A DNA stretch of 64,000 nt from Streptomyces sp. NBC_01296 (GCF_035984415.1 NZ_CP130720.1:5146001-5210000), one strand, 5' to 3'. Positions 37,202-45,852 are shown, numbered from the stretch's first letter. A program made the numbers and translations. Notes: generated by a model from the sequence alone, not told the origin.

Positions 37202-37790
37202 ATGACTGCCGAGCCCGTACACGACTGGTCGAGGCCTCCGTTGGACGGGTACACGGTGGACGACCTGCTGACGCTGCCGGACCTCCCGCGACACACCGAG
37301 CTGATCGACGGGAGCCTGGTCTTCGTGAGCCCGCAACGCTCCATCCACTCTGATCTGATCGACTTCCTTGTCACCCGGCTGCGGCTGACCGCCCCCCCGG
37401 CACACGAAGGTCGCGCGAGAGATGACCGTGGTGATCGACAAGCGCAACGGGCCCGAACCGGACATCTCAGTCGTGCGGCGAGAAGCCTGTACGAGTCCCA
37501 GGCAGACCCACTTCTATGCCGCCGACGTCCTGCTCGCAGTCGAGGTGGTCTCGCCCGAGTCCGAAGCCCGGGACACCGAAACGAAACTGCACAAGTATGC
37601 CGCTGCCGGCCTCCCGAACTACTGGATCGTCAAGATCGAGGGCGACGAAGCGGTCGAACCGGTCGTGTACCTCTATGAGCTGGACCCCCACACACGTGCC
37701 TACGTCTGCAAGGGGATCCACACCAAGCCGTTCAGCGTCGACCGGCCCTTCGCCGCCGAAATCGACTTCGACGGGCTCGACGAGATGTAG
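37202..37790 (+). pseudogene. Uma2-family (PD-(D/E)XK-like) gene with one-base frameshift
   Basis: Two adjacent frames together make one Uma2-family protein, a restriction-endonuclease-fold family expanded in Streptomyces and cyanobacteria. The first frame (ATG at 37202) gives VDDLLTLPDLPRHTELIDGS and FVSPQRSIHSDLI, ending in a run of seven C at 37392-37398. Homology resumes in another frame with TKVAREMTVVIDKRNGPEPD, then LLAVEVVSPESEARDTETKL (catalytic E-V-x-S-P) and KYAAAGLPNYWIVKIEGDE (Y-x3-G-x-x-x-Y-W), to the stop at 37790. Removing one C would restore a full protein of about 195 residues with PPRHTKVAREM at the join. It could be a true pseudogene, a phase-variable tract or a sequencing error. 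It converges on pth with a six-base gap. Confidence 0.75.
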
Positions 37791-37796
37791 CGGCGG

Positions 37797-38387
37797 TCAG
37801 GAGTTGTACGTGGACTGGGCCCGCTCCAGGCCCTCCGCGATCAGACACTCCACGGAGTCGGCGGCCCGGTCCACGAACCAGTCCAGCTCCTTGCGCTCCG
37901 TCGACGAGAAGTCCTTCAGCACGAAGTCCGCGACCTGCATACGGCCCGGCGGACGGCCGATGCCGCACCGCACCCGGTGGTACTCCGCACCCATCGACTT
38001 CGTCATCGACTTCAGGCCGTTGTGCCCGTTGTCCCCGCCGCCCAGCTTCAGCCGCAGCGTCGGATAGTCGATGTCCAGCTCGTCGTGGACCGCCACGATC
38101 CGGTCCACCGGCACCTTGTAGAAATCGCGCAGCGCCGTCACCGGTCCGCCCGACAGGTTCATGAACGACATGGGCTTCGCCAGCACCACCCGGCGGTTCG
38201 CCGGACCCGGAGGACCCATCCGGCCCTCCACCACCTGCGCCCGCGCCTTGTGCGCCTTGAACTTCCCGCGCATCCGCTCGGCCAGCAGGTCCACCACCAT
38301 GAACCCGATGTTGTGGCGGTTGCCCGCGTACTCCGCACCGGGGTTACCGAGGCCGACGATCAGCCACGGCGCCGCGTCGTCCGACAT
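37797..38387 (-). CDS. pth: Peptidyl-tRNA hydrolase
   Basis: Enzyme of 196 residues that frees tRNA from peptidyl-tRNA dropped by ribosomes. Motifs: WLIVGLGNPGAEYAGNRHNI with the catalytic His in NRHNIGF, LAKPMSFMNLSGGPV, VHDELDIDYPTLRLK (catalytic Asp) and GGDNGHNGLKSM. CGIGRPPGRMQVADFVL and the C-terminal lid helix follow. Start is ATG at 38387. It is the last gene of the leftward block glmU-prs-rplY-pth, 90 bases after rplY. The rplY-pth pairing is standard in actinobacteria. Confidence 0.96.
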   Translation of the reverse strand: MSDDAAPWLIVGLGNPGAEYAGNRHNIGFMVVDLLAERMRGKFKAHKARAQVVEGRMGPPGPANRRVVLAKPMSFMNLSGGPVTALRDFYKVPVDRIVAVHDELDIDYPTLRLKLGGGDNGHNGLKSMTKSMGAEYHRVRCGIGRPPGRMQVADFVLKDFSSTERKELDWFVDRAADSVECLIAEGLERAQSTYNS

Positions 38388-38477
38388 CCATGCTCCTTAA
38401 CGAGGACGACCGCCGTCCCGCTCCCAGTGGAGCCGGACGGCGGTCGATCAGCAAGTGCTGAGGGGGAAAGGCGAGGC

Positions 38478-39068
38478 TCAGGCCTCTGCACCCTCGGCGG
38501 CCTCGGCGGTCGGCTCCTCGGCCTGCGGGGCGACGACCTGCAGGACGGCGGTGTCGCCGTCGACGGCCAGCGTGGTGCCGGCCGGCAGGACCAGGTCCTT
38601 GGCGTGGATGGAGGCACCGGCCTCGAGGCCCGCGATGGAGACGGTGACCTCGGTCGGGATGTGGGTGGCCTCGGCCTCGACCGTGATGGTGTTGAGGAGG
38701 GTCTCCAGCATGTTGCTGCCGGCGGCCAGCTCGCCCTCGGTGACGACGGCGACCTCGACGGTGACCTTCTCGCCCTTCTTGACGATCAGGAAGTCGACGT
38801 GGGAGATCGAGCGCTTCAGGGGGTGCTTCTGCACGGCCTTCGGGATGACCAGCTCGGTACCTTCGCCCGCGATGTCCAGGGAGAGCAGGACGTTCGGGGT
38901 ACGCAGCGCCAGCGCCAGGGCGTGGCCCTCGACGTTGACGTGCTTCGGCTCGTTGCCGTGGCCGTAGATGACGCCGGGAACCATGGCGTCGCGACGGGCC
39001 TGGCGGGCAGAGCCCTTGCCGAAGGTGTTGCGGAGCTGGGCGGAAATCTTGACCTCGGACATGCGCAC
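38478..39068 (-). CDS. rplY: 50S ribosomal protein L25/general stress protein Ctc
   Basis: Protein of 196 residues, the long CTC form of L25 that binds 5S rRNA. The N-terminal L25 domain (EVKISAQLRNTFGKGSARQA, AMVPGVIYGHGNEPKHVNVE) is followed by the TL5-type C-terminal domain (~100-180: HVDFLIVKKGEKVTVEVAVV, VEAEATHIPTEVTVSIAGLE). An acidic Glu/Ala tail (EEPTAEAAEGAEA) ends it. Start is ATG at 39068 with a GAGGAGTGCGC leader. It lies between prs and pth, as in many Gram-positive genomes. Confidence 0.95.
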   Translation of the reverse strand: MRMSEVKISAQLRNTFGKGSARQARRDAMVPGVIYGHGNEPKHVNVEGHALALALRTPNVLLSLDIAGEGTELVIPKAVQKHPLKRSISHVDFLIVKKGEKVTVEVAVVTEGELAAGSNMLETLLNTITVEAEATHIPTEVTVSIAGLEAGASIHAKDLVLPAGTTLAVDGDTAVLQVVAPQAEEPTAEAAEGAEA

Positions 39069-39160
39069 TCCTCGTGGGGTGACGGAAAGGGACAGCGGTC
39101 ACCCGGCCTGAACGGCCTGCTACGAAGAGCGCGTCGATAACGGAGCGCCGACACCGAAAA

Positions 39161-39217
39161 GGTGCGGCCTCCCTCGCCGAGCAACTCGTAGAGTCTACCC
39201 GGCGCGGAGGCCGCACC
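39161..39217 (-). terminator. Long-loop inverted repeat between prs and rplY
   Basis: GGTGCGGCCTCC (39161-39172) and GGAGGCCGCACC (39206-39217) form perfect 12-bp arms with a 33-base loop, in the gap between prs and rplY. It could be a terminator or a leader structure for rplY. Confidence 0.45.
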
Positions 39218-39240
39218 CAAAAGGATCTCTGTACTGCCGG

Positions 39241-40218
39241 TTACTGCTGCTCTTCGAACAGGCTCGTGACCGAACCGTCCTCGAAGACCTCGCGCACGGC
39301 GCGCGCGACCATCGGGGCGATCGACAGGACCGTGATCTTGTCGAGCTCCAGGTCGGACGGGTCCGGCAGGGTGTTCGTGAAGATGAACTCGCTGACCTTC
39401 GAGTTCTTCAGACGGTCCGCAGCCGGCCCCGACAGGATGCCGTGCGTGGCCGTCACGATCACGTCCTCCGCACCGTGCGCGAACAGCGCATCGGCAGCGG
39501 CGCAGATCGTGCCACCCGTGTCGATCATGTCGTCGACCAGGACGCAGACGCGGCCGCGGACCTCGCCGACGACCTCGTGGACCGTCACCTGGTTCGCGAC
39601 GTCCTTGTCACGGCGCTTGTGCACGATCGCCAGCGGCGCGTCCAGACGGTCGCACCAGCGGTCGGCGACGCGCACGCGGCCGGCGTCCGGGGAGACGATC
39701 GTCAGCTTCGAACGGTCCACCTTCGCGCCCACGTAGTCCGCGAGGACCGGCAGCGCCGACAGGTGGTCCACCGGGCCGTCGAAGAAGCCCTGGATCTGGT
39801 CGGTGTGCAGGTCGACCGTGAGGATGCGGTCCGCACCCGCCGTCTTCAGCAGATCGGCGACCAGGCGGGCCGAGATCGGCTCGCGGCCCTTGTGCTTCTT
39901 GTCCTGGCGGGCGTACCCGTAGGACGGGATGATCACGGTGATGGAGCGAGCCGACGCGCGCTTCAGCGCGTCGATCATGATCAGCTGCTCCATGATCCAC
40001 TTGTTGATCGGAGCCGTGTGGCTCTGGATCAGGAAGCAGTCCGCGCCACGAGCCGACTCCTGGAAGCGAACGTAGATCTCACCGTTCGCGAAGTCGAAAG
40101 CCTTGGTCGGCACGAGGGCAACGCCCAGCTGATGCGCAACCTCCTCGGCCAGCTCGGGGTGGGCGCGGCCGGAGAAGAGCATCAGCTTCTTCTCGCCGGT
40201 CGTCTTGATCCCGGTCAC
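39241..40218 (-). CDS. prs: Ribose-phosphate pyrophosphokinase
   Basis: PRPP synthetase of 325 residues, supplying PRPP for purine, pyrimidine, His, Trp and NAD synthesis. Motifs: MLFSGRAHPELAEEVAHQLG, FANGEIYVRFQESARGADCF, YGYARQDKKHKGREPISARL (ATP and metal loop), DLHTDQIQGFFDGPVDHLSA, and VCVLVDDMIDTGGTICAAAD, the PRPP-binding loop. Start is GTG at 40218 with GAGGAGA upstream. It lies 145 bases after glmU in the same direction; the glmU-prs pairing is conserved across Gram-positives. Confidence 0.97.
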   Translation of the reverse strand: MTGIKTTGEKKLMLFSGRAHPELAEEVAHQLGVALVPTKAFDFANGEIYVRFQESARGADCFLIQSHTAPINKWIMEQLIMIDALKRASARSITVIIPSYGYARQDKKHKGREPISARLVADLLKTAGADRILTVDLHTDQIQGFFDGPVDHLSALPVLADYVGAKVDRSKLTIVSPDAGRVRVADRWCDRLDAPLAIVHKRRDKDVANQVTVHEVVGEVRGRVCVLVDDMIDTGGTICAAADALFAHGAEDVIVTATHGILSGPAADRLKNSKVSEFIFTNTLPDPSDLELDKITVLSIAPMVARAVREVFEDGSVTSLFEEQQ

Positions 40219-40363
40219 AGCACAGTCTCCTCAGACGTGTTGAAAGCTGCTCGCCCCCGTGTGCGTCCGTCCCGCACACGGTGAGCCAGCCGAATTGCGT
40301 GCACGTATCACGGTACGCCCTGCCGGGCCTACCTGTTTCCGGTCAGTTCACCTCAACGAGGCC

Positions 40364-41809
40364 TCAACGGGGGTCGGAGTCCTCCTGGACCGCCGACTGG
40401 GCCGCCGTCGCCGCAGCGCTTCCCGGACGCTTGCGGGCCACCCAGCCCTCGATATTCCGCTGCTGACCACGGGCCACCGCCAGCGCACCCGGCGGGACGT
40501 CCTTCGTGATCACCGATCCGGCGGCCGTGTACGCGCCGTCCCCGATCGTGACGGGCGCCACAAACATGTTGTCCGAACCCGTCTTGCAATGTGAGCCGAC
40601 GGTGGTGTGGTGCTTGTGCTCGCCGTCGTAGTTCACGAACACGCTCGCCGCGCCGATGTTCGTGTACTCGCCGATCGTCGCGTCACCCACGTACGACAGG
40701 TGCGGCACCTTCGTGCCCTCGCCGATCGTCGCGTTCTTCATCTCGACGTACGTGCCGGCCTTCGCCTTCACGCCCAGGTTCGTACCCGGGCGCAGGTACG
40801 CGTACGGGCCGACGGACGCCGACTCGCCGATCACCGCCGTGTCCGCCACCGTGTTGTCCACGCGGGCCCGCGGGCCCACCTGTGTGTCCTTGAGCCGCGT
40901 GTTCGGCCCGACCTCGGCGCCCTCGGCGACGTGCGTCGCGCCGAGCAGCTGCGTACCCGGGTGGATCAGGGAGTCCTGCCCGAACGTCACCGTCACGTCC
41001 ACGAACGTGCTCGCCGGGTCGACCACCGTCACGCCCGCGAGCATCGCCTGCTCCAGCAGACGTGCGTTCAGCAGGGCGCGGGCCTCGGCGAGCTGTACGC
41101 GGTTGTTGATCCCCAGGATCTGGCGGTGGTCGGCGCCGACCGCCGCGCCGACACGGTGACCGGCCTCGCGCAGGATGCCGAGGACGTCGGTGAGGTACTC
41201 CTCGCCCTGGCTGTTGTCCGTACGCACCTTGCCGAGGGCGTCGGCGAGCAGAGCGCCGTCGAAGGCGAAGACCCCGGAGTTGATCTCCCGGATCGCGCGC
41301 TGGGAGTCGGTGGCGTCCTTGTGCTCGACGATGGCGGTGACGGCCCCGTCCGCGCCGCGGATGATCCGGCCGTAGCCGGTGGAGTCCGGCACCTCGGCGG
41401 TGAGCACGGTGACGGCGTTGCCGTCGGCCTCGTGCGTCCGCGCGAGCTGCTCGAGCGTCTCGCCGGTCAGCAGGGGGGTGTCGCCGCAGACGACGACCAC
41501 GGTGCCGGACTGCCGGCCGCCGAGCTCCTCGAGGGCCATGCGGACGGCGTGCCCGGTGCCGTTCTGCTCGTACTGGACGGCGGTGCGGACTGCGGCGTCG
41601 ATCTCGGCGAGGTGCGCGGTGACCTGCTCGCGGGCGTGGCCGACGACGACCACGAGGTGTTCGGGGTCCAGCTCGCGCGAGGCGGCGACGACGTGGCCCA
41701 CGAGCGAGCGCCCGCAGATCTCGTGCAGAACCTTGGGAGTGGCCGACTTCATGCGGGTGCCTTCACCCGCTGCGAGTACGACGACGGCTGCCGGGCGGTT
41801 GGCGCTCAC
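40364..41809 (-). CDS. glmU: Bifunctional GlmU: UDP-GlcNAc pyrophosphorylase/GlcN-1-P acetyltransferase
   Basis: Enzyme of 481 residues making UDP-N-acetylglucosamine for peptidoglycan. The N-terminal uridyltransferase domain has VVVLAAGEGTRMKSATPKVL, VVVVCGDTPLLTGETLEQLA and EINSGVFAFDGALLADALG. The C-terminal left-handed beta-helix (~255-460) has hexapeptide repeats and acetyltransferase residues in GTYVEMKNATIGEGTKVPHL, SYVGDATIGEYTNIGAASVF, VNYDGEHKHHTTVG and GAYTAAGSVITKDVPPGALA. Start is GTG at 41809. It is the first protein gene of the leftward block and sits 110 bases downstream of a tRNA-Gln gene on the same strand. Confidence 0.97.
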   Translation of the reverse strand: MSANRPAAVVVLAAGEGTRMKSATPKVLHEICGRSLVGHVVAASRELDPEHLVVVVGHAREQVTAHLAEIDAAVRTAVQYEQNGTGHAVRMALEELGGRQSGTVVVVCGDTPLLTGETLEQLARTHEADGNAVTVLTAEVPDSTGYGRIIRGADGAVTAIVEHKDATDSQRAIREINSGVFAFDGALLADALGKVRTDNSQGEEYLTDVLGILREAGHRVGAAVGADHRQILGINNRVQLAEARALLNARLLEQAMLAGVTVVDPASTFVDVTVTFGQDSLIHPGTQLLGATHVAEGAEVGPNTRLKDTQVGPRARVDNTVADTAVIGESASVGPYAYLRPGTNLGVKAKAGTYVEMKNATIGEGTKVPHLSYVGDATIGEYTNIGAASVFVNYDGEHKHHTTVGSHCKTGSDNMFVAPVTIGDGAYTAAGSVITKDVPPGALAVARGQQRNIEGWVARKRPGSAAATAAQSAVQEDSDPR

Positions 41810-41919
41810 GGGTGTGCCCTTCGGCTTCGGGTGGTGGACCCGTGAAGGATACCGGGGTGTTACGCCCCGGGAACGAGGCCGGGTCCCGACCGACCGGCCA
41901 GGACCCGAACTGACAAAAG

Positions 41920-41991
41920 CTCCCCCGCCAGGACTCGAACCCGGACATAAGGCACCAAAAGCCTCAGTGCTGCCAATTACACCACAGGGGA
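41920..41991 (-). tRNA. tRNA-Gln (anticodon TTG)
   Basis: A 72-base tRNA on the minus strand. The acceptor stem TCCCCTG pairs with CGGGGGA, and the D arm is GTGTAATTGGCAGCAC. The anticodon arm GAGGC-TTTTGGT-GCCTT has TTG at positions 34-36, so it reads CAA (and CAG by wobble). The T arm contains GGGTTCGAGTCC. The discriminator is G and CCA is not encoded. Confidence 0.93.
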
Positions 41992-42157
41992 CTATTTATG
42001 ACTGAACCGGACATTACGTCTTTGTGGTCGAGTCGACGGCACTACTATGCCGCACCACCACCCCTCGATGCGACGGTAAAGATCCGCGCCTTGTAGTACG
42101 CGCACGCACGGAATTGCGCTCGCGTGGGTGCCCGGGGCCCTGCGTACGCTGGACGGC

Positions 42158-43432
42158 ATGACCATTACGGGGGAAGAGCGGGGCGGGGCCGGGCGCGACG
42201 GGCCGTTGTGGTGGGAGCGCCGGCGGGGGGCCGTGCTCGATGTGGCGCTGGCGGCGGTGTCCGCCGTCGAGTGCGCCGTCGAGGGGGTGCCCTTCGCGCG
42301 CGAGGCCGGGGTGCCGGTGGCGGTCGGGGTGCTGTTCGGGCTCCTGGTGGGGTCCACGCTCGTGCTGCGCCGGCGCTGGCCGATCGCGGTGGTGCTGGTG
42401 GGGATCGCCGTGTCGCCGGCTGCGATGGGGTTCCTGCTCGGGGTGGTGGGGCTGTACACGCTGGCCGCCTGCGAGGTGCCGCGGCGGATCACCGCGACGC
42501 TGACCTCGATGTCGCTGGTGGCGACCTTCGTGGTGATGTACGTGCGGACCAGCGGGGACCAGGGGGCCTCGCAGTCGCTCGTCATCGTGCTGTCCGTGTT
42601 CGTGGCGGTGGCGCTGACCGTGCCGCCGGTACTGCTGGGCCTGTACATAGGGGCGCGGCGGCGGCTGATGGAGAGCCTGCAGGAGCGGGCGGACTCGCTG
42701 GAGCGGGAGCTGTCGCTGCTCGCGGACCGGGCGGAGGAGCGGGCCGAGTGGGCCCGTACGGAGGAGCGGACGCGGATCGCGCGGGAGATGCACGACGTGG
42801 TGGCGCACCGGGTCTCGCTGATGGTGGTGCATGCGGCGGCGCTGGAGGCGGTGGCGGCCAAGGATCCGGCGCGGGCGGCGAAGAACGCGGCGCTCGTGGG
42901 TGACATGGGGCGGCAGGCGTTGACCGAGCTGCGGGAGATGTTGGGGGTGCTGCGGGCGGCCGAATCGCCGAAGCGGGCTCCTGCGGTGGTGCCGGTGGCT
43001 GCGCTGGTGGGGAGTTTCGAGGACGGGGCCGGGCCTTCGCTGGAAGAGCTGGAGGCGCTGGTCGGGCAGTCGCGGGCGGCCGGGATGGTCGTGGAGCTGG
43101 ATGTCCGGGGTGCGGGGGCGGGTTATCCGGCGGAGGTGGAGCAGACGGCGTACCGGGTGGTGCAGGAGGCGCTGACCAACTGCCACAAGCATGCGCCGGG
43201 CGCGAGGGTCGTGGTGCGGCTGGCCCATCGGGAGGGTGAGGTGGCCATGCAGGTGGAGAACGGACCGTGCGGGGCGGACGGGGTGCAGCCGGGGCTGCCG
43301 AGTGGCGGGAACGGGCTGGTCGGGATGCGTGAGCGGGTGCTCGGGCTGGGCGGGGTGTTCGTGTCCGGCCCGACGGACGAGGGCGGTTTCAAGGTCTCGG
43401 CGGTCCTGCCGGGCGACCCCCGGCAGGCCTGA
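42158..43432 (+). CDS. Orphan sensor histidine kinase (NarL-system type, HisKA_3)
   Basis: Membrane histidine kinase of 424 residues. About five or six hydrophobic helices fill the N-terminal half (e.g. GVPVAVGVLFGLLVGSTLVL, SLVIVLSVFVAVALTVPPVL). A coiled coil follows (ESLQERADSLERELSLLADR), then the HisKA_3 dimerisation box TRIAREMHDVVAHRVSLMVV with the phospho-His. The HATPase_c domain has N-box QTAYRVVQEALTNCHKHAPG and G-box GGNGLVGMRERVLGLGGVF. Start chosen is ATG at 42158. There is no cognate response regulator next to it. The orphan response regulator at 29567 is of the matching class, but any pairing is speculation. Confidence 0.9.
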   Translation: MTITGEERGGAGRDGPLWWERRRGAVLDVALAAVSAVECAVEGVPFAREAGVPVAVGVLFGLLVGSTLVLRRRWPIAVVLVGIAVSPAAMGFLLGVVGLYTLAACEVPRRITATLTSMSLVATFVVMYVRTSGDQGASQSLVIVLSVFVAVALTVPPVLLGLYIGARRRLMESLQERADSLERELSLLADRAEERAEWARTEERTRIAREMHDVVAHRVSLMVVHAAALEAVAAKDPARAAKNAALVGDMGRQALTELREMLGVLRAAESPKRAPAVVPVAALVGSFEDGAGPSLEELEALVGQSRAAGMVVELDVRGAGAGYPAEVEQTAYRVVQEALTNCHKHAPGARVVVRLAHREGEVAMQVENGPCGADGVQPGLPSGGNGLVGMRERVLGLGGVFVSGPTDEGGFKVSAVLPGDPRQA

Positions 43433-43439
43433 GCCCGCC

Positions 43440-43480
43440 CCGGGGCGGCCGGCCGTCCCGGGGCCGGGCCCCGGGCGGGG
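43440..43480. terminator. G/C-rich palindromic spacer between convergent genes
   Basis: The 54-base gap between the histidine kinase and SUKH-3 genes holds nested palindromes (e.g. CCGCCCCGGGGCGG and CCGGGCCCCGG). It is a plausible two-way terminator; exact pairing is ambiguous. Confidence 0.4.
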
Positions 43481-43486
43481 CGGGGG

Positions 43487-43999
43487 TCAGTGGGCCGTGG
43501 TGAGGCGGGTGGGCTGGAGGCCGGTCAGGAGCAGGGTCAGGGCTTCGTCCACGGCGCCGCCGAGGTACCAGTCGCCGGTGTGGTCGATGCCGTAGACGCG
43601 GCCTTCGCGGTCGATGGCGAGGTGCGAGCCGGCGTCGGCGTCGACGCCGAGGGGGCAGAGCTCGGTGGACAGGGCGCGGCCGAGATCGGCGAAGGTGCGG
43701 GCGAGGTGGAGTCCGGTGAGGGGGTCCAGGCGCACGGGGACGGGCGCTATCTGGCGGCCCGGGCCGGGGGCGGTGACGGTGAGCCCGCCGAATTCGGCCC
43801 AGGCCTCGACGGCCGCGGGGAAGACGGTGTGCCGGTGCCCGGCGGGGGTGGTGTGGTCCCGCAGGGCGTCGGCCCAGAACTCGGCCTGCTTGATGTCCCA
43901 GCGGCCGGGCTCCCAGCCGGCGGTGCGCAGGGCGGTGTCCACGGCGGCGGGGAAGCGGGTGGCCGAGGAGCGGTCGTAAGAGGCGGAGGAGGTGGTCAT
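43487..43999 (-). CDS. SUKH-3 domain immunity-like protein
   Basis: Soluble protein of 170 residues of the SUKH-3 family, one branch of the SMI1/KNR4-like superfamily whose members neutralise nucleic-acid-degrading toxins. Matching phrases: FPAAVDTALRTAGWEPGRWD, AVEAWAEFGGLTVTAPGPGR, DADAGSHLAIDREGRVYGID and TGDWYLGGAVDEALTLLLTG. Start is ATG at 43999. It follows a YwqJ-type deaminase gene by 11 bases on the same strand, so it is the likely partner or antidote of that enzyme. No signal peptide is present, consistent with a cytosolic role. The family call is firm; the immunity function is inferred. Confidence 0.85.
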   Translation of the reverse strand: MTTSSASYDRSSATRFPAAVDTALRTAGWEPGRWDIKQAEFWADALRDHTTPAGHRHTVFPAAVEAWAEFGGLTVTAPGPGRQIAPVPVRLDPLTGLHLARTFADLGRALSTELCPLGVDADAGSHLAIDREGRVYGIDHTGDWYLGGAVDEALTLLLTGLQPTRLTTAH

Positions 44000-44010
44000 G
44001 GTGTCGGGGG

Positions 44011-44601
44011 TCAGGCCTTCTCTGACGCGGGGGTGAGGTCGACGGCGCGTACGCCGAAGTGGGCGAGGAGGGCTTCGCAGGAGCGGCAGGGCGGTGCGTA
44101 GCTGCCGTGGAGCGGGTCGCCGTCTTCGCGGATGTGGCGGGCAGTGATCTTGGAGTGTTTGAGCGAGCGGCGGGCTTCGTTCGCGGTGAGGGGTTTGCGG
44201 GAGGCGCGGCGGCTGCGGGCGCCTTCCGCGGCGGTGAGGTGGCGGGAGAGCAGGATCGCCTCGGGGCAGCGGCCGGTGAAGCGTTCCCGCTGGCCGCTGG
44301 TGAGGGTGTCGAGGAAGTCCTGGACGAGCGGGTGGAGCGCGGGTGGCTGATCGGCCTTGCCGGCGGTGCCGGTGAGGGTTTCGCCGCGTACGGAGAGGGC
44401 TGCGGCGACGGTCGGGAGGATGCCGTCGCGGCGGAAGCGCAGCACGGGGGCGGCGGGCCGGCCGTCGGCGCTGCTCCAGCGCAGGCGCGGGTCGCCGGCC
44501 GGTCCGCCCGTCGGCCCGGCGCTCGCTCCGTCCTGTGCGGCCTGTCCGCCCGGTCCTGAGGCGCCGTCGGCCGTGTCTGTGCGTGTGGCGGTGTTCTGCA
44601 T
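44011..44601 (-). CDS. YwqJ-type putative deaminase
   Basis: Protein of 196 residues. The N-terminal ~45 residues are Gly/Ala/Thr-rich. A beta-rich segment follows (VLRFRRDGILPTVAAALSVR), then a deaminase-fold core. The zinc site is read as C112-P-E114 (FTGRCPEAILLSRHL; the YwqJ family uses C-x-E instead of H-x-E) with C172 and C175 in APPCRSCEALLAHFG. Members are found as C-terminal toxin domains of polymorphic toxins and as free-standing Streptomyces genes. Start is ATG at 44601 with GGGAGGGAAG upstream. It precedes SUKH-3 by 11 bases. The substrate (base in DNA, RNA or nucleotide) is not known. Confidence 0.8.
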   Translation of the reverse strand: MQNTATRTDTADGASGPGGQAAQDGASAGPTGGPAGDPRLRWSSADGRPAAPVLRFRRDGILPTVAAALSVRGETLTGTAGKADQPPALHPLVQDFLDTLTSGQRERFTGRCPEAILLSRHLTAAEGARSRRASRKPLTANEARRSLKHSKITARHIREDGDPLHGSYAPPCRSCEALLAHFGVRAVDLTPASEKA

Positions 44602-44831
44602 GGTCGCGTCTTCCCTCCCGTGGCGGCGGTGGTGGCCGCTGTCGCGCACGCCCCCGTGCTGAGGGGACAGCCTGTCAAATGTCACCTGTCGTGTGGAAGC
44701 GGGGTCGAATATTCGTATCAATTCGGATGTTCCTGGCCCTCGCGTGGGTGCGGGGGTTGTAGGCGGGTGACGCTCTTGCCGGAGCACATAGGCTGTGGTG
44801 AACCAGCCAGATCCAGCAGGGGGCTACCGCC

Positions 44832-45845
44832 ATGACGACAGGTCGGCTCGGGCAGCAGGCCGCGCCACCCAACGCCGCGTACTCGGGGCAGGTCGTGCAT
44901 TTCCCGGACCCGGTCCGGGCCGCTCGGCATCCCCACGGTGTGCGGATGGACGGGGACGGGCATCCCGACCTCTCCCCGTACGCGCGTGCGGCGGTGGAGA
45001 TCGCCGAGCCGCCGGAGGGCTTCGGTGTGGACGAGCTGCGGCTGACGGACTGCGTGTCCGCGAACGCGGCGATGCACGCGGCCGGCCATGCGCTGTGGGA
45101 CACCGTCGGACCGGTGGCCACCCCGCACGGCTGGACCTGGCACCACGTGGCGAAGACGCGGCGGATGGAGCTGGTCCCGGTCGAGGTGAAGGCGCTGCTG
45201 CGGCATCACGCGGGGCTGGTGACGGCGCCGGTCGACCACGGGAAGCGTGGGACGCGGCCGTTGCAGGAGGTACGCCCGGTGCACCTGGGGCTGCCGAAGT
45301 CGGTGGTGTCGGTGTCCGAGGAGGCGGTGCAGGGTGTCGAGGAGGACCTCGGCTACCGGCTGCCGGAGGCGTACCGCGCGTTCCTGAAGGCTGCGGGCGG
45401 CTGTGCGCCGGTGGGCGCGGGGCTCGACGTGGAGCTCGGTCTGCTGGTGGACCAGCCCTTCTTCACGGTGCGTGAGGAGGCGGCGGTCAACGACCTCGTC
45501 TACGTCAACAAGTGTCTGCGGGACCACCTGACGAAGGACTACCTGTGCGTGGCCTTCGTCCAGGGGGGTCTGCTCGCGGTGAAGGTGAAGGGCGAGGCGA
45601 TCGGCTCGGTGTGGTTCTCGCCGTACGACGACGCCCGCGACCGGGACGGCTGGTCGGTGCAGGAGCGCGTGGAGCGGTTGTTGCTGCCGTGCGGTGCCGA
45701 TTTCGATGCCTTCCTCGAGCGGTTGGCGGGGAACCCGCCGGAGTTGGAGACGGTGGCCGGTCTGATGGTGGACGGCGGATTCGCACGCTCGGTTCCCGTG
45801 TCCGGGTCGGTTGCGGGGCCGGGTGCGGCACCGGTGGAGGGGTGA
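44832..45845 (+). CDS. WHH (HNH-fold) nuclease domain fused to SUKH-1 (SMI1/KNR4)
   Basis: Protein of 337 residues with two parts. The N-terminal ~130 residues end in a motif typical of the WHH nuclease group of the HNH/Endo VII superfamily: T-W103-H104-H105 followed by RMELVPVEVKALLRHHAGLV (H125-H126), normally found at the very C-terminus of polymorphic toxins. Residues ~150-310 are a SUKH-1 domain (VEEDLGYRLPEAYRAFLKAA, YLCVAFVQGGLLAVKVKGEA, GSVWFSPYDDARDRDGW). A nuclease domain and an immunity-type domain thus share one chain. Start is ATG at 44832. It is divergent from the deaminase/SUKH-3 pair and seven bases ahead of the next gene. No secretion signal is seen. Activity of the nuclease part is unproven. 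Confidence 0.82.
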   Translation: MTTGRLGQQAAPPNAAYSGQVVHFPDPVRAARHPHGVRMDGDGHPDLSPYARAAVEIAEPPEGFGVDELRLTDCVSANAAMHAAGHALWDTVGPVATPHGWTWHHVAKTRRMELVPVEVKALLRHHAGLVTAPVDHGKRGTRPLQEVRPVHLGLPKSVVSVSEEAVQGVEEDLGYRLPEAYRAFLKAAGGCAPVGAGLDVELGLLVDQPFFTVREEAAVNDLVYVNKCLRDHLTKDYLCVAFVQGGLLAVKVKGEAIGSVWFSPYDDARDRDGWSVQERVERLLLPCGADFDAFLERLAGNPPELETVAGLMVDGGFARSVPVSGSVAGPGAAPVEG

Positions 45846-45852
45846 CGGCGCG

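Noticed and set aside
37392..37422. Programmed ribosomal frameshift in the Uma2-type gene
   Set aside because: Only a C7 run is present, with no stop-codon setting or downstream structure that would support programming; a mutation or an error is simpler.
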